Notes: a model not told the origin generated them from the letters alone. 64,000 bases of DNA from Halorussus amylolyticus (GCF_004143485.2 NZ_RXOB02000022.1:1-64000); one strand, 5' to 3'; positions 9,053-18,045 are shown, counted from the first letter of the stretch. A program made the numbers and translations.

Positions 9053-10642
9053 TTACTCCATGTACCCCAGTCCCTGCAGGCGCGACTCCACGTCGTCGAA
9101 GTCGGCTTCGACCGCGTCGTCGGGTCCCGACTCGCCGTAGGCCCGAGACTCGACTCGGCGGTTCGCAGCCGCCGAGTCGGGCGCGAACACCTCCGAGAGG
9201 ACCCGCCCGTCGGCGTTCTCCGGGACCGCCTCGCCGACGCTATGGAGGAGGGTCGGGGCCACGTCTGCGACCGTGGCCTCGTCGGGCGTGCTCGCGGCTT
9301 CGATGGACGGTCCCCACGCGAAGAACACGCCGTACTTGCGGTGGCTCGCGGCCATCTGACTCTCCCTGAACACCGAGTCGGTGAGCGAGTTCCCGGACAG
9401 ATACCCCGCCTCCTCGTCGGCCCGAATCACGAGGTCCGGACCCTCGGGGTCGGTCTCGAACACCTCGTCGCCGTCGGAGACGTTCAACACCGGGTCGCCG
9501 GTCTGGGGGTCGGTCAGACCTTCGAGTCGGGACCGAATCTCGGCCTTGACCGCCGGAATCTCGTCGGGCGCGACCACTCCCGCCTCGAACCGCTCGGTGT
9601 CGTTGACGAACAGATTCCCCGCGCCGTGGGTGAACGCCACCGTCTCGGAGAACTTCACGTCGTAGAGTTCGTGGGTGCCGGGCACCTGCGAGGCGAGCGA
9701 CTCCACGAGTTCGTCGGGCAAGTGGTCGTAGAGCGCCTTCTCGTCGATCCCCATCGACGCGATGGCTCCACGAATCCGGTCTTTGGTGAGACCCAGTTTT
9801 TCGAGGGTGCCCCGACCCGACCCGCCTTTCCGGGTGAGAAAGCCCTCGCGTTCGAGGAAGGTGTTGGTGTGGACGTACGTCTCGACCGGGCCGAAGCCGT
9901 GGTCCGAGACGACGAACAGATTCGCGCCGTGGTCTTCGACGTACGCCAGCACGTCGCCGAGCGCGTCGTCGAGTTCGCGGTAGTGGTCGAGCAGCACGTC
10001 CTCGTCCCAGATGAGGTGCTGGAGTCGGTCGGGCGCGGTGAACACGAAGAAAAAGAGTCGCCAGTCGTCCTCGTCCATCAGGCGGTGGAGAAGCTGTTTC
10101 CGGGCGTCGAGCAGGTCGTCGAGCTCGTCGAGGAACCCCTCGCGGTTCTCGCGGTACTCCTCCCACGACAGCCCGATTTGGTAATCGGGAATTTCACTCT
10201 CGATTTCCTCGCGGAGTTCGGGCGGGTGGGTGAACCCCTCGCCGATTTCGGGGGTCATCATCCCGGTGACGAGCGTGCCGTCTATCTCGTCGGCGGGGTA
10301 GGTCATCGGGACGTTGGCGACCACCGAGGGACCGAGGATGTCCCAGAGTTCGGGCTGAGACACGTCGTTGCTCGTGTTCATCCGATTCGTGTAGTCAGAC
10401 TGGACTCCCCGGAACGAGTAGACGCCGTGCTTGTCGGCCCACGTCCCGGTGGCGATGGTGGGCCACGCGAGCGCGGTGGTGGGCGGCATCGTGCTTTCGA
10501 GCGGTCCCGACGCGCCCTCCTCGACGAGGCGGCCGAAGTTGGGCAGTTCTCCGTCGGCGACCCACTCCTCGACCAACGGCCACGGTACCCCGTCGAGTCC
10601 GAGAACGAACGCTCGATTCGGGTCTGAAGATGTCATCGACAT
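9053..10642 (-). CDS. alkaline-phosphatase-superfamily (type I phosphodiesterase-like) protein, glycan-associated, copy 1
   Basis: About 529 residues with the alkaline phosphatase/nucleotide pyrophosphatase fold: N-terminal metal-binding GLDG, nucleophile region TMPPTTALAWPTIATG, second metal site VSDHGFG and a C-terminal GLGYME. The start is the ATG at 10642 (MSMTSSDPNRAF) or 10636; upstream in-frame sequence is rich in Arg and not homologous to its paralogues. Two paralogues (58307, 62096) share the V-x-x-PxTxPxxEIDGxxVxG core. No signal peptide is seen, so it may act in the cytoplasm on phosphate- or sulfate-linked glycan intermediates; the substrate is unknown. First gene of an operon with the epimerase at 8114. 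Confidence 0.85.
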   Translation of the reverse strand: MSMTSSDPNRAFVLGLDGVPWPLVEEWVADGELPNFGRLVEEGASGPLESTMPPTTALAWPTIATGTWADKHGVYSFRGVQSDYTNRMNTSNDVSQPELWDILGPSVVANVPMTYPADEIDGTLVTGMMTPEIGEGFTHPPELREEIESEIPDYQIGLSWEEYRENREGFLDELDDLLDARKQLLHRLMDEDDWRLFFFVFTAPDRLQHLIWDEDVLLDHYRELDDALGDVLAYVEDHGANLFVVSDHGFGPVETYVHTNTFLEREGFLTRKGGSGRGTLEKLGLTKDRIRGAIASMGIDEKALYDHLPDELVESLASQVPGTHELYDVKFSETVAFTHGAGNLFVNDTERFEAGVVAPDEIPAVKAEIRSRLEGLTDPQTGDPVLNVSDGDEVFETDPEGPDLVIRADEEAGYLSGNSLTDSVFRESQMAASHRKYGVFFAWGPSIEAASTPDEATVADVAPTLLHSVGEAVPENADGRVLSEVFAPDSAAANRRVESRAYGESGPDDAVEADFDDVESRLQGLGYME

Positions 10643-10652
10643 GTATGTACTA

Positions 10653-10667
10653 CGGGCGAATCGCCCG
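10653..10667. other. short palindrome in predicted 5' leader
   Basis: CGGGCGAATCGCCCG is a perfect 7+1+7 palindrome between promoter motif 1 and the start codon of the gene at 10642. An equivalent 7+1+7 palindrome (around 14177-14191) sits in the leader of the gene at 14164. Possible operator or leader hairpin. Confidence 0.4.
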
Positions 10668-10695
10668 ACTCGCAGAATCCGAGGGCCGGGACGGC

Positions 10696-10714
10696 CTTTG
10701 TTATGGCCCGTCTG
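10696..10714 (-). promoter_or_regulatory. glycan promoter motif, site 1
   Basis: In gene direction reads CAGACG-GGCC-ATAACAAAG. It lies 54 nt upstream of the ATG at 10642 and would place transcription start near 10671 if used like a TATA box. Same bipartite motif as seven other glycan units in the window. Confidence 0.65.
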
Positions 10715-10831
10715 CGTCGTCGCTCTCGCCGTGCGAACCGCGTTACGCTCGGTCTGTCCGGGTCGTAGGCGGCCCTTTCGTCCGGAGTCGAATCCGGCGC
10801 GCGGGTCGCTCGTTTGGGACACTTCACCCGA

Positions 10832-10873
10832 CCCAATCGCGGCGCGTCGGCGCGCCGACGCGCCGCGATTGGG
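10832..10873. terminator. 42-bp perfect palindrome downstream of flippase gene
   Basis: Two 21-bp arms with no spacer, reading outward from the flippase stop (30 nt away on the minus strand). No T-run follows, so this would act as a strong hairpin or processing signal rather than a classic archaeal poly-T terminator. It separates the two glycan operons. Confidence 0.55.
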
Positions 10874-10902
10874 AATCCGGTTCGAATCCGAGACGCCGAC
10901 GG

Positions 10903-12369
10903 TCAGGAGAGAATCGCGGAGACCCGCCGGGGGTCGAGCAGGCCGCTCGCGACCGAGAGCCCGGCCCACACCGCGATTCCGAGCGGGATGGCGGTCGCGA
11001 CCGCCACCGCCCCGGTGGTGGCGGTCAGCGCGGCGTACACCGCGACCGACATCCCGGCCGTGATTCCGACCGTCGCGACGAGATGGCGGACGAGTCGGCC
11101 GAGCGACAGCGAGAGTTCGCTGTGGATGACCCAGACGTTCACGCCGGTGTAGCCCGCGAACGTGACCACGGTCGCGGCCGCCGCGCCCACCACGCCGAAC
11201 GCCGGGATGAGGACCAGATTCAACAGGAAGTTTGCGACCGAGGTGGCCGCCTTCGCGTAGGCCCGCGAGCGCGCCCGGCCGAGGAAGTCGAGCGCGTCGC
11301 TCGTGATGAACGACACCGCCTGCAGGACGACGTAGGCCGAGAACACCTGCAGGGCGGGCGCGGCACCCGCGTACCCCTGCCCGAACACGAGTCGGACAGC
11401 GGGGTCGGCGACCAGCACCATCCCGGCGGCGGCGGGCACGTACAGCAGGAGGGTGTGTTCGAGCGCGGTCTCGTAGATGCGGGCCGCGCGCTCGGTCTCG
11501 CCCGCGGCCTTCTCCTCGCCGTAGGTCGGCGAGAGCGTGAATCCGAGCGAGGCGGCCGGGGTCTGGACGAAGTCCACGATTTGCTTCGCGAGGTAGTAGT
11601 GACCGACCGCGACCGGCGTCATGAAGTAGCCGACCAGAATCGTGTCCACGCGCTTGTCGAGGACGTTCGCGCCCCGAGTCGCGGTGAGGGGAACGCTGTA
11701 CTCGAGGACGCGCCGGGAGAGGCCGGGTTCGGGTTCGTCGGCGGGGTCAGTGTCACGGTAGCACTTGACGTACAGCAGGCCGAGTCCGAGCGCCGCCCCG
11801 AGGGCGTAGCCCGCGACGTAGCCTATCATCGCGCCGACCGCGCCGCCGACGACCGCGACGAACGCCACCGTGAGACCGAGTCGAGCGGCCGCGCCGGTCG
11901 CCTGAATCGTCGCGCTGTTGGTCACTCGGTTGTAGCCCTGAAACACCACCTGCGAGAAGGTGAACAGCGAGTGGACCACGATGTAGCCCGCCCCGACCGC
12001 GAGCAAGGGGCCGATTTCGGGCTGGCCGACCAGCGCCGCGATTCGGTCGCCGAACAGCGCGAACGCGCCAGCCACGAGTCCCGCTGCCGCGAGCCGGTAG
12101 GCGAACGCGGCCCGGAGGATGTGGGGAAGCTGTCCGGGGTCCTTCTCGCGGTACTCGGTCACGTACCGGGCGGCCGACTTACCGATGCCGAGGTCGGCGA
12201 ACAGTTGGGCGACCCCGAGGACCGCGACCGCGCCGCCGACCAGCCCGAACTCCTCGCTCGTGAGCAGGAATCGGGTGAGAACGAGCGTGAGCAGACCGCT
12301 CGCTCCCATGTAGATGATTCGCGCGCCGAACGTCGCTTTGAGGCCGCGAGAGACTCGTTTCAGGTCCAT
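10903..12369 (-). CDS. polysaccharide flippase (Wzx/MATE-like oligosaccharide exporter)
   Basis: Membrane protein of 488 residues with about 12-14 helices and the polysaccharide biosynthesis (MVF/Wzx) pattern, including an N-terminal GARIIYMGASGLLTLVLTRFLL helix region and an amphipathic AARYVTEYREKDPGQL loop. The role is to flip lipid-linked oligosaccharide across the cytoplasmic membrane for S-layer N-glycosylation or exopolysaccharide export. It starts 1 nt after the stop of the upstream membrane gene (12371), so the two are co-transcribed from the motif at 14224-14242. Confidence 0.9.
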   Translation of the reverse strand: MDLKRVSRGLKATFGARIIYMGASGLLTLVLTRFLLTSEEFGLVGGAVAVLGVAQLFADLGIGKSAARYVTEYREKDPGQLPHILRAAFAYRLAAAGLVAGAFALFGDRIAALVGQPEIGPLLAVGAGYIVVHSLFTFSQVVFQGYNRVTNSATIQATGAAARLGLTVAFVAVVGGAVGAMIGYVAGYALGAALGLGLLYVKCYRDTDPADEPEPGLSRRVLEYSVPLTATRGANVLDKRVDTILVGYFMTPVAVGHYYLAKQIVDFVQTPAASLGFTLSPTYGEEKAAGETERAARIYETALEHTLLLYVPAAAGMVLVADPAVRLVFGQGYAGAAPALQVFSAYVVLQAVSFITSDALDFLGRARSRAYAKAATSVANFLLNLVLIPAFGVVGAAAATVVTFAGYTGVNVWVIHSELSLSLGRLVRHLVATVGITAGMSVAVYAALTATTGAVAVATAIPLGIAVWAGLSVASGLLDPRRVSAILS

Positions 12370-12370
12370 C

Positions 12371-14164
12371 TCAGGCGGTCCCGTTCACGAGGTACGTCTG
12401 GACGTCCCGGTTCGCGTGGACCCGGTTCAGGCCGGGCGTCGAGTCCAGCGACTCGAATCCGCGCTCGGGGAATCGCAGTCCGCGATACACCTCGACGTCC
12501 TGCTGGCGGGTCGCGTCGGTGACCGTGAGGTATCTGCCCGGTAGATTGTCCGCGAGGTACGCCCCGGTGAAGTTCTCGCCGGTCGCGTTCGTGTTGGCGT
12601 AGAGGCTCCCCGAGGTCGGTGCACTCGCCCTGCTCTCCTCGTAGCCCATCGTCGCGTCGGCGAACCGCTCGCCCGTCCCGCGAACCCCGAGGAACGGCGC
12701 GTCTCCGGCGTATTCGAAGGCGTTGGCGTAGCCGGTCGTCTGGGCCTCGGTGACGTGGCTCGACCCCTGATACATGTACGGCGAGGCGTACACCGTCGGC
12801 ACCGAGAGCGCGAGCATGACGACGAACGCGACCCCGACGACCGCCTTGGCGGTCGTCGGCGAGAACCGACCCGCCAGCGTATCGAGACCGCGAGTCAGCG
12901 CGACCGCGCCGAGGACGGTCCCCAGCACCATCACGAACCCGAGCTGTCGGAAGTGGAGTCCGGCGTAGCTCACGAACAGGAACGCCCCGAACAGGCCGAG
13001 CAGGGGTATCAGTCCGAACCCGAAGTACCGGACGAACGCGCGCTGGTCGGGGTCTTCGACCGTCCCGCGGAACCCCGCCAGGACGACCAGCGCGGTGAGT
13101 CCCGCGAACACCGTGCTCACGAGGAACAGCTTCAGGAAGATGATTCCGACGCTCCCACCGATGGTGGACAGCGAGACCGCTTGGGCCCCCACGTCGCTCC
13201 CGATGTCGGCCCCGCCTTGGACCATCTCGACCAGCGCGGTCGTCGCCCCGGAGGCCCGCTCGTGGCGGGGTGCCCACAGCAGGAACGCGCCCCCGATGAC
13301 GGCGGTCTGGAACGCGACGAGGCTGTGGTCGGCGGCCGTACCGCCGACCCACCGCGCGAGAAGCTGAAGCGCCAGCACCGACCCGAACACGACGAGGGCG
13401 TTGGCGGCCTGTTGTGGGTGGACTAACACGATTGCGACCGACGCGAGCGCGAGGAGCGCCCCGGTCGGCGTTCCCACGAGCAGGCTCCCGCGGTCGGTCC
13501 CGGTCACGTACCGCGCCAGCAGGTACAGCACCAGCGGGAAGAACAGGATGGCCTGAGAGGTCGGATGCGCCATCTCGAACACGCTGATGTTGTTTATCGG
13601 CAGGAGGAGGAACGCCGACAGCGCCGCGACCGCGCTCGCGCGACGGTCGCGCGTGAGCGCCCACGTCGCGAGCGGGACGAACAGCAGGAACACCGCGGTG
13701 AACGCCATCACCATCACCAAGAGCGCGCGGGTCAGGGGCATCCCGGTCACGTCGGCGAGAAACACCGCAATCGTGTGCGTGCCGGGGTAGAGGAACTCCA
13801 GTATCGAGAGCCTGCCCGCCGCGATGTCCTTCGCCCACCCGAGGTGGGTCAGCGAGTCGCCAGCGCCGTAGAAGTAGTACGACCGGACGACCGGCAACGA
13901 AGCGATGGCGAGCGTGGCCGTCCCGCCGAGGACGAGCGCGAGTCGGCGAACCCCGCCGCGAGACCCGAGACCGACGAATACGGCGACCGCGAGGGCGACC
14001 CCGGTCCCGACCCAGAAGCCGAGCGGCGTCCCGGCGTAGATTGAGAGTTCGTACGCCTCCGGCGGCGACCCGCGAGCGACCAGTACCGCCGCAGCGAGCG
14101 ACACGAAACCGACGAGAAGTGCGCCTTTCTCCCGACTCCGGGAGACGTGCGTGTCCGAATCCAT
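12371..14164 (-). CDS. large multi-spanning membrane protein of glycan synthesis (polymerase/glycosyltransferase-like)
   Basis: 597 residues with about 13-15 predicted membrane helices, a large extracytoplasmic loop early in the chain (SYYFYGAGDSLTHLGWAKDI, with Asp-rich character typical of GT-C-type transferases) and a soluble C-terminal domain of about 130 residues containing a sequon (NATGENFTG). The architecture fits a GT-C glycosyltransferase or a Wzy-like polymerase; neither can be proved from sequence. It heads an operon with the flippase. The ATG at 14164 is chosen; the leader contains a 7+1+7 palindrome. Confidence 0.75.
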   Translation of the reverse strand: MDSDTHVSRSREKGALLVGFVSLAAAVLVARGSPPEAYELSIYAGTPLGFWVGTGVALAVAVFVGLGSRGGVRRLALVLGGTATLAIASLPVVRSYYFYGAGDSLTHLGWAKDIAAGRLSILEFLYPGTHTIAVFLADVTGMPLTRALLVMVMAFTAVFLLFVPLATWALTRDRRASAVAALSAFLLLPINNISVFEMAHPTSQAILFFPLVLYLLARYVTGTDRGSLLVGTPTGALLALASVAIVLVHPQQAANALVVFGSVLALQLLARWVGGTAADHSLVAFQTAVIGGAFLLWAPRHERASGATTALVEMVQGGADIGSDVGAQAVSLSTIGGSVGIIFLKLFLVSTVFAGLTALVVLAGFRGTVEDPDQRAFVRYFGFGLIPLLGLFGAFLFVSYAGLHFRQLGFVMVLGTVLGAVALTRGLDTLAGRFSPTTAKAVVGVAFVVMLALSVPTVYASPYMYQGSSHVTEAQTTGYANAFEYAGDAPFLGVRGTGERFADATMGYEESRASAPTSGSLYANTNATGENFTGAYLADNLPGRYLTVTDATRQQDVEVYRGLRFPERGFESLDSTPGLNRVHANRDVQTYLVNGTA

Positions 14165-14223
14165 ATGTAATCAGGGCGTCCGAGTCGGACGCGTAGCTAC
14201 CACGAAACGTCCCCGCGTCGGGG

Positions 14224-14242
14224 TTTTGTTATGGGCCGCCTG
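14224..14242 (-). promoter_or_regulatory. glycan promoter motif, site 2
   Basis: In gene direction reads CAGGCG-GCCC-ATAACAAAA, 60 nt upstream of the ATG at 14164. The last base differs from the consensus G. Confidence 0.65.
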
Positions 14243-14396
14243 AAGCCGAGTAGGGCGACGAAAAGACGCGCAGAGTGGGGTGGCGTTCTTTGGGCGAAGC
14301 CCCGCGTAACTCGGACGGAACGTCGTAACCGACCGCGTGAAAAAATCCGAATTTACGGGAAGATTTTAGAGTGTTCCCGCCGAATCGGTTCGTGTC

Positions 14397-14663
14397 ATGT
14401 CGAAATCGACGGACGAACGGGGCCGAATCTACCTCCCGAAGAACGTCCGAGAGCGATTCGGCGACCGGTATCGAATCGTCGAACTCCCGAGTCACGTCGC
14501 GCTGTTTCCTGTCGATGAGGACCCACTGGACGGACTTCGGGCCGCCGTGGGCGACGCGTTCGAGGACGCAGACGGTGACGAAATGAAACGCCGAGCGCGC
14601 GAAGCGCTCTCACGAGAGATTCGAGACGAAGCCGAGAATCGCTCGCAGGAGCGCGGAGAGTGA
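14397..14663 (+). CDS. vapB: VapB-type antitoxin (AbrB/SpoVT fold)
   Basis: Antitoxin of 88 residues that neutralises the downstream PIN toxin and represses the operon. Seen: AbrB-type swapped-hairpin motif (DERGRIYLPKNVRERFGDRYRI) in the first 35 residues, then an acidic and basic toxin-binding tail. A TATA-like GATTTTAGAG about 29 nt before the ATG indicates a leaderless transcript. Its TGA overlaps the GTG of vapC by four bases (GTGA), the usual coupling in VapBC loci. Confidence 0.88.
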   Translation: MSKSTDERGRIYLPKNVRERFGDRYRIVELPSHVALFPVDEDPLDGLRAAVGDAFEDADGDEMKRRAREALSREIRDEAENRSQERGE

Positions 14664-15058
14664 CCGTGCACGTCGAAACGGACTTTCTCACCGCGCTGGT
14701 GAAAGACGACGACTGGCTCCGCGAGTCCGCGGTTCGTTCGCTCGAAGAACGCGACGACATTCACACGTCGATTCTCGCCTACGCCGAGGTTCTGGTGTTG
14801 TTCTACGACCGCGAGAACGCGGAGTACGAAGTCGACCCGCCGCGAGCCATCTCTAATCTACTCGAACTCGTTCCCATCGTGCCGAACGAACACGAAGACG
14901 CGGTTCTCGCGGCCGCGGCCTTCCTCGACGAGTACGATATGACGCCGTTCGATGCGCTCCACGCCGGGGTCGTCACCACGGGCGAGGGACGCGTTCTCTC
15001 CAGCGAGCAGGACTACGACGCAATCGGTCTCGACCGCACCCCGTTAGAGTCCGACTGA
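14660..15058 (+). CDS. vapC: VapC-type PIN-domain ribonuclease toxin
   Basis: PIN toxin of 132 residues. Seen: the acidic metal-binding residues in VETDFLTALVKDDDW (N-terminal Asp), the AYAEVLVLF segment (central Glu) and TPFDALHAGVV (C-terminal Asp). Start is the GTG overlapping the antitoxin stop. Archaeal VapC toxins cleave tRNA or rRNA when released from VapB. Together with the orphan HicB downstream this marks a small accessory patch. Confidence 0.88.
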   Translation: MTVHVETDFLTALVKDDDWLRESAVRSLEERDDIHTSILAYAEVLVLFYDRENAEYEVDPPRAISNLLELVPIVPNEHEDAVLAAAAFLDEYDMTPFDALHAGVVTTGEGRVLSSEQDYDAIGLDRTPLESD

Positions 15059-15172
15059 CGTGTCTCGGAACCGTCGCGTTCGGTCGCCCCGAACTCCTTT
15101 TAGCTCGGAACCCGTTCCACCTCTGGGGGAGAAAAATGGGAGTGACTACCACACACAACGGGGGGAACGACC

Positions 15173-16264
15173 GTGGCGGCTGAGGACGACAAGTACCCGC
15201 CGGAGTCGGGTCGCCGACAATTCGTAAAGGGAGTCGTCGGGAGCGCCGCACTCGCGGGTATCGGCACCGCGAGCGCCGCCACCATCAACTCCGCGACCGA
15301 GCCATCTGGCGCGGGCGGCGGCATCATCCAGTACTTCGGCGTCGAGAACACCGACGGTCCCGCACCGCGGTCGATGCCACAGGTGCCGATTCAGATAGAC
15401 GACGAGGGGTACCTGCAGGGTCTCTGGCCCGAGGCCAGCACCGAGATGGTTCAGGGCCAGGAGGTCACGCTCGCCGAGACCCAACTCGGCGGCATCACCT
15501 ACACGAGCGAGTGGTTCCAGTACTGCGGCGTCCAGACGTACCCCGGAGTCGAACCTGACGCCGACCAGGACAACTACTTCAGATACACCGAATCGCCGCC
15601 CTACGAGTGGCAACAGGAGGAGGTAGAGGGCGGCGACCAAGTCCACGTAGACGACTTCGCCGACTACGAATCGTGGGGCAACGAAATCGGCGACAGCGGC
15701 GTCGGCAAGCCAGCGATGGCGACGTGGCGGTCCCAAGACGTGCCCGCGAGCGGGACGCTCCCGGTCCAAATCATCCGTTCGCCTCGGGTCGAGCAGATGG
15801 CGCGGAACGACGAGTGGCTATCGGCCAGCACCCAACAGGGGTTCATCGCGAACCTCAACAAGTGCACGCACTTCTGTTGCGTGCCCGCGTTCAAGGCGTA
15901 CGCCGACAGCGCGCAGTTCGGAGGTGCCGACAGAATCTACTGCCAGTGCCACCAGTCGGTGTACGACCCGTTTAGCATCGTTCAGGAGTCGTTCGTCGCG
16001 CTCCCGCGACCCGATTGGCAACAAAGATTTTGTATCTACGGTGAACATCGAAACACGTTGAAACGAACGCTGCTCGCAGTCGTCGCCCGCGTCAAGCGCC
16101 TGTTCGGGTCGTCGGCTTCCGGTCCCGACGAGGGGGCTACCGACCGAGACGCAGGTCCGGACCTGTTCGAGTGCGACGGCTGTGGCGTCGTCTTCATCTC
16201 GCGGCCGTCGGAGTGTTCGAACTGCGGCGGCGACGACTTTTCGAATATCGGGACGTTCCAGTAG
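15173..16264 (+). CDS. Rieske [2Fe-2S] protein, apparently fused in frame to a zinc-ribbon tail
   Basis: Residues 1-281 form an exported Rieske iron-sulfur protein: twin-arginine signal (GRRQFVKGVVGSAALAG), cluster box I CTHFCC (Cys231) and box II CQCHQSVYDPF (Cys257), as in haloarchaeal cytochrome bc-type Rieske subunits. From residue 282 the sequence is unrelated: a basic helix (LKRTLLAVVARVKRLFG) and a CxxC...CxxC zinc ribbon (from Cys334, FECDGCG...CSNCGG). A TTG codon at 16058 with a TATA-like TTTTGTAT about 28 nt upstream looks like the true start of a separate small zinc-ribbon gene. I infer a lost Rieske stop codon or a real fusion. No cytochrome b gene follows. Start is GTG at 15173. 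Confidence 0.8.
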   Translation: MAAEDDKYPPESGRRQFVKGVVGSAALAGIGTASAATINSATEPSGAGGGIIQYFGVENTDGPAPRSMPQVPIQIDDEGYLQGLWPEASTEMVQGQEVTLAETQLGGITYTSEWFQYCGVQTYPGVEPDADQDNYFRYTESPPYEWQQEEVEGGDQVHVDDFADYESWGNEIGDSGVGKPAMATWRSQDVPASGTLPVQIIRSPRVEQMARNDEWLSASTQQGFIANLNKCTHFCCVPAFKAYADSAQFGGADRIYCQCHQSVYDPFSIVQESFVALPRPDWQQRFCIYGEHRNTLKRTLLAVVARVKRLFGSSASGPDEGATDRDAGPDLFECDGCGVVFISRPSECSNCGGDDFSNIGTFQ

Positions 16265-16302
16265 ACGGAAAATCTATCGTAATGCCGATGAAGAATAGTG
16301 GT

Positions 16303-16518
16303 ATGGGAGTTCAATATCGTAATCCCGATAGAGAGACTATTGTCGTCACCAAGAGCGACGACTGGTACGTCGCCAAAGACGAGGACTCGGGAATTGCGAG
16401 TCAGGGGAAGACCAAATCTGAAGCTCTGATGAACCTTGCCGAGGCTCTTGAATTGGCAGAGTGTCCTGTTCCGGACGAGGACGATGTAGAAGAAGCGTCC
16501 ACAGCACCGTGGCTGTAG
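16303..16518 (+). CDS. HicB-family antitoxin-like protein, no HicA partner seen
   Basis: 71-residue protein with the HicB fold: an alternating beta segment (VQYRNPDRETIVVTKSDDWYVAKDE) followed by GIASQGKTKSEALMNLAEALEL, the typical HicB helix. HicB normally neutralises the HicA mRNA interferase and may bind DNA. No HicA ORF is present on either side (16519-16620 holds none). Base composition is lower in GC than neighbours, suggesting recent arrival. Start at the ATG 16303; another ATG lies seven codons upstream. Confidence 0.75.
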   Translation: MGVQYRNPDRETIVVTKSDDWYVAKDEDSGIASQGKTKSEALMNLAEALELAECPVPDEDDVEEASTAPWL

Positions 16519-16620
16519 TGGTAAGGCACGTATTCCTCGACGAGATGGACCGGATGAGTTGACCGATTGGTGACCGAGACGATTAACCCGAAACCCTAGG
16601 TTTCCGGTTCGGGAAGCTTG

Positions 16621-18045
16621 ATGCGCGCACTCGCCGTGTTTACACCAACCGTGACCACCGACGCCGCGACAGACTACGTTCGCGACCACCGAGACGACTT
16701 CCTCGACGACCTGTTCGAACTCCTCGAACAGCCGTCCATCAGCACGACCGGCGAGGGAGTCGGCGAGTGTACCGACCTCGCCGAACGCCTCTGTGAGACC
16801 TACGGCTTCGACTCGACCCAAACCGTCGAGACCGACGGCCAGCCCGCGATTATCGCGCACGCCGACGCCGACGAGGGGGCCGACGAGAAGCCGACCATCC
16901 TCCTCTACGGCCACTACGACGTTCAGCCGGTGGACCCCGACGAGTGGACCACCCCGCCGTTCGAACCGACGATTCGTCCCGGACCCGACGGCCGCGACCG
17001 CATCTACGCCCGCGGCGCGGGCGACAACAAGGGCCAGTGGTTCGCCCACCTCTGTGCGGTTCGGGCGCTCCGGGAGACGACCGGCCTGCCGATGAACGTC
17101 ACGCTCCTGCTCGAAGGCGAGGAGGAAAACGGGAGTCCGAACCTCGAAGCCGTCGTCTCCGAGCACGCCGACGAACTCGCCGCCGACCTCGCGTACGTCG
17201 CCGACGGTCCCATCGACGCCTCGGGGCGGCCCCACGTCCTGATGGGCGCACGCGGGATGCTCTACGTCCAACTCGACGTGACGGGTCCGAACCGCGACCT
17301 CCACTCGGGCAACTTCGGCGGCCCGGTCCCGAACCCGGCGTGGGAGTGCGTTCGGCTCCTCTCCTCGATGAAAGACGAGTCGGGTCGCGTCACCATCGAG
17401 GGCTTCTACGACGACGTGCGACCCATCACCGACCTCGACCGCGAGGCGCTCGAGGCGATGCCGTTCGACGCCGACGCCGTGATGGACGAACTCGAAATCG
17501 GCGGCTTCGCCGACGGTCCCGGCGACTCCTATCTCGAAAAACTGCTCTACTACCCCACGCTCAACGTCGCGGGATTCACCAGCGGCTACGGCGGCGAGGG
17601 GACGAAGACCATCCTCCCCTCGAAAGCGCAGGTCAAGATGGACATGCGACTCGTCGCCGACCAGGACCCCGACGATATCTTCGAGAAGTTCCGCGACCAC
17701 GTCGAGACTCACGCCTCCGACGCGCTCTCAGTCGAGGTCACGAAACACGGCACGATGGACCCTCAGCGCACGCCACTCGACCACCCGGTCCGCGAGCCGG
17801 TGCTGGCGGCGGTCGCAGACGGGTGGGACGACGACCCTATACTGAAGCCCACGCTCGGCGGGTCGCTCCCGACCGCGGTGTTCGCCGACCACCTCGACGC
17901 GCCGGTGGTCGTCGTTCCCTACGCCAACAGCGACGAGGACAATCACTCGCCCGACGAGAACCTCGCGCTGTGGTGTTTCGAGAGCGGAGTTCGGACGACT
18001 GCGGCCCTGCTGGCGCGACTCGCCGACGAGGAGTACGGACGGTGA
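16621..18045 (+). CDS. M20-family metallopeptidase (dipeptidase/carboxypeptidase-like)
   Basis: Cytosolic zinc exopeptidase of about 474 residues. Seen: metal ligands in GHYDVQP (His), RGAGDNKGQ (Asp), catalytic and ligand Glu in EGEEENGS, Asp in YVADGPI and His in DEDNHSPDE, plus the central dimerisation domain (about 200-330). It resembles ArgE/DapE/CPG2-type dipeptidases that break down small peptides. Start at the ATG 16621; a GTG ten codons later (TTDAATDYV) is also possible. No operon partners; tRNA-Thr follows on the other strand. Confidence 0.92.
   Translation: MRALAVFTPTVTTDAATDYVRDHRDDFLDDLFELLEQPSISTTGEGVGECTDLAERLCETYGFDSTQTVETDGQPAIIAHADADEGADEKPTILLYGHYDVQPVDPDEWTTPPFEPTIRPGPDGRDRIYARGAGDNKGQWFAHLCAVRALRETTGLPMNVTLLLEGEEENGSPNLEAVVSEHADELAADLAYVADGPIDASGRPHVLMGARGMLYVQLDVTGPNRDLHSGNFGGPVPNPAWECVRLLSSMKDESGRVTIEGFYDDVRPITDLDREALEAMPFDADAVMDELEIGGFADGPGDSYLEKLLYYPTLNVAGFTSGYGGEGTKTILPSKAQVKMDMRLVADQDPDDIFEKFRDHVETHASDALSVEVTKHGTMDPQRTPLDHPVREPVLAAVADGWDDDPILKPTLGGSLPTAVFADHLDAPVVVVPYANSDEDNHSPDENLALWCFESGVRTTAALLARLADEEYGR

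Noticed and set aside
8219-12522. Very long plus-strand open frames (for example 8219-10627 and 10630-12522) opposite the glycan genes
   Set aside because: They are antisense shadows of high-GC genes: composition is Arg/Gly/Val-rich, with no recognisable domain, while the minus strand encodes clear families in the same places.
16171-16302. Extension of the HicB frame upstream to 16171
   Set aside because: The extra residues are Arg/Leu-rich and antiparallel in character to the zinc-ribbon codons of the preceding gene; HicB homology begins at the ATG 16303.
16519-16620. HicA toxin gene after HicB
   Set aside because: No ORF of suitable length or HicA motif exists in these 102 bases on either strand.
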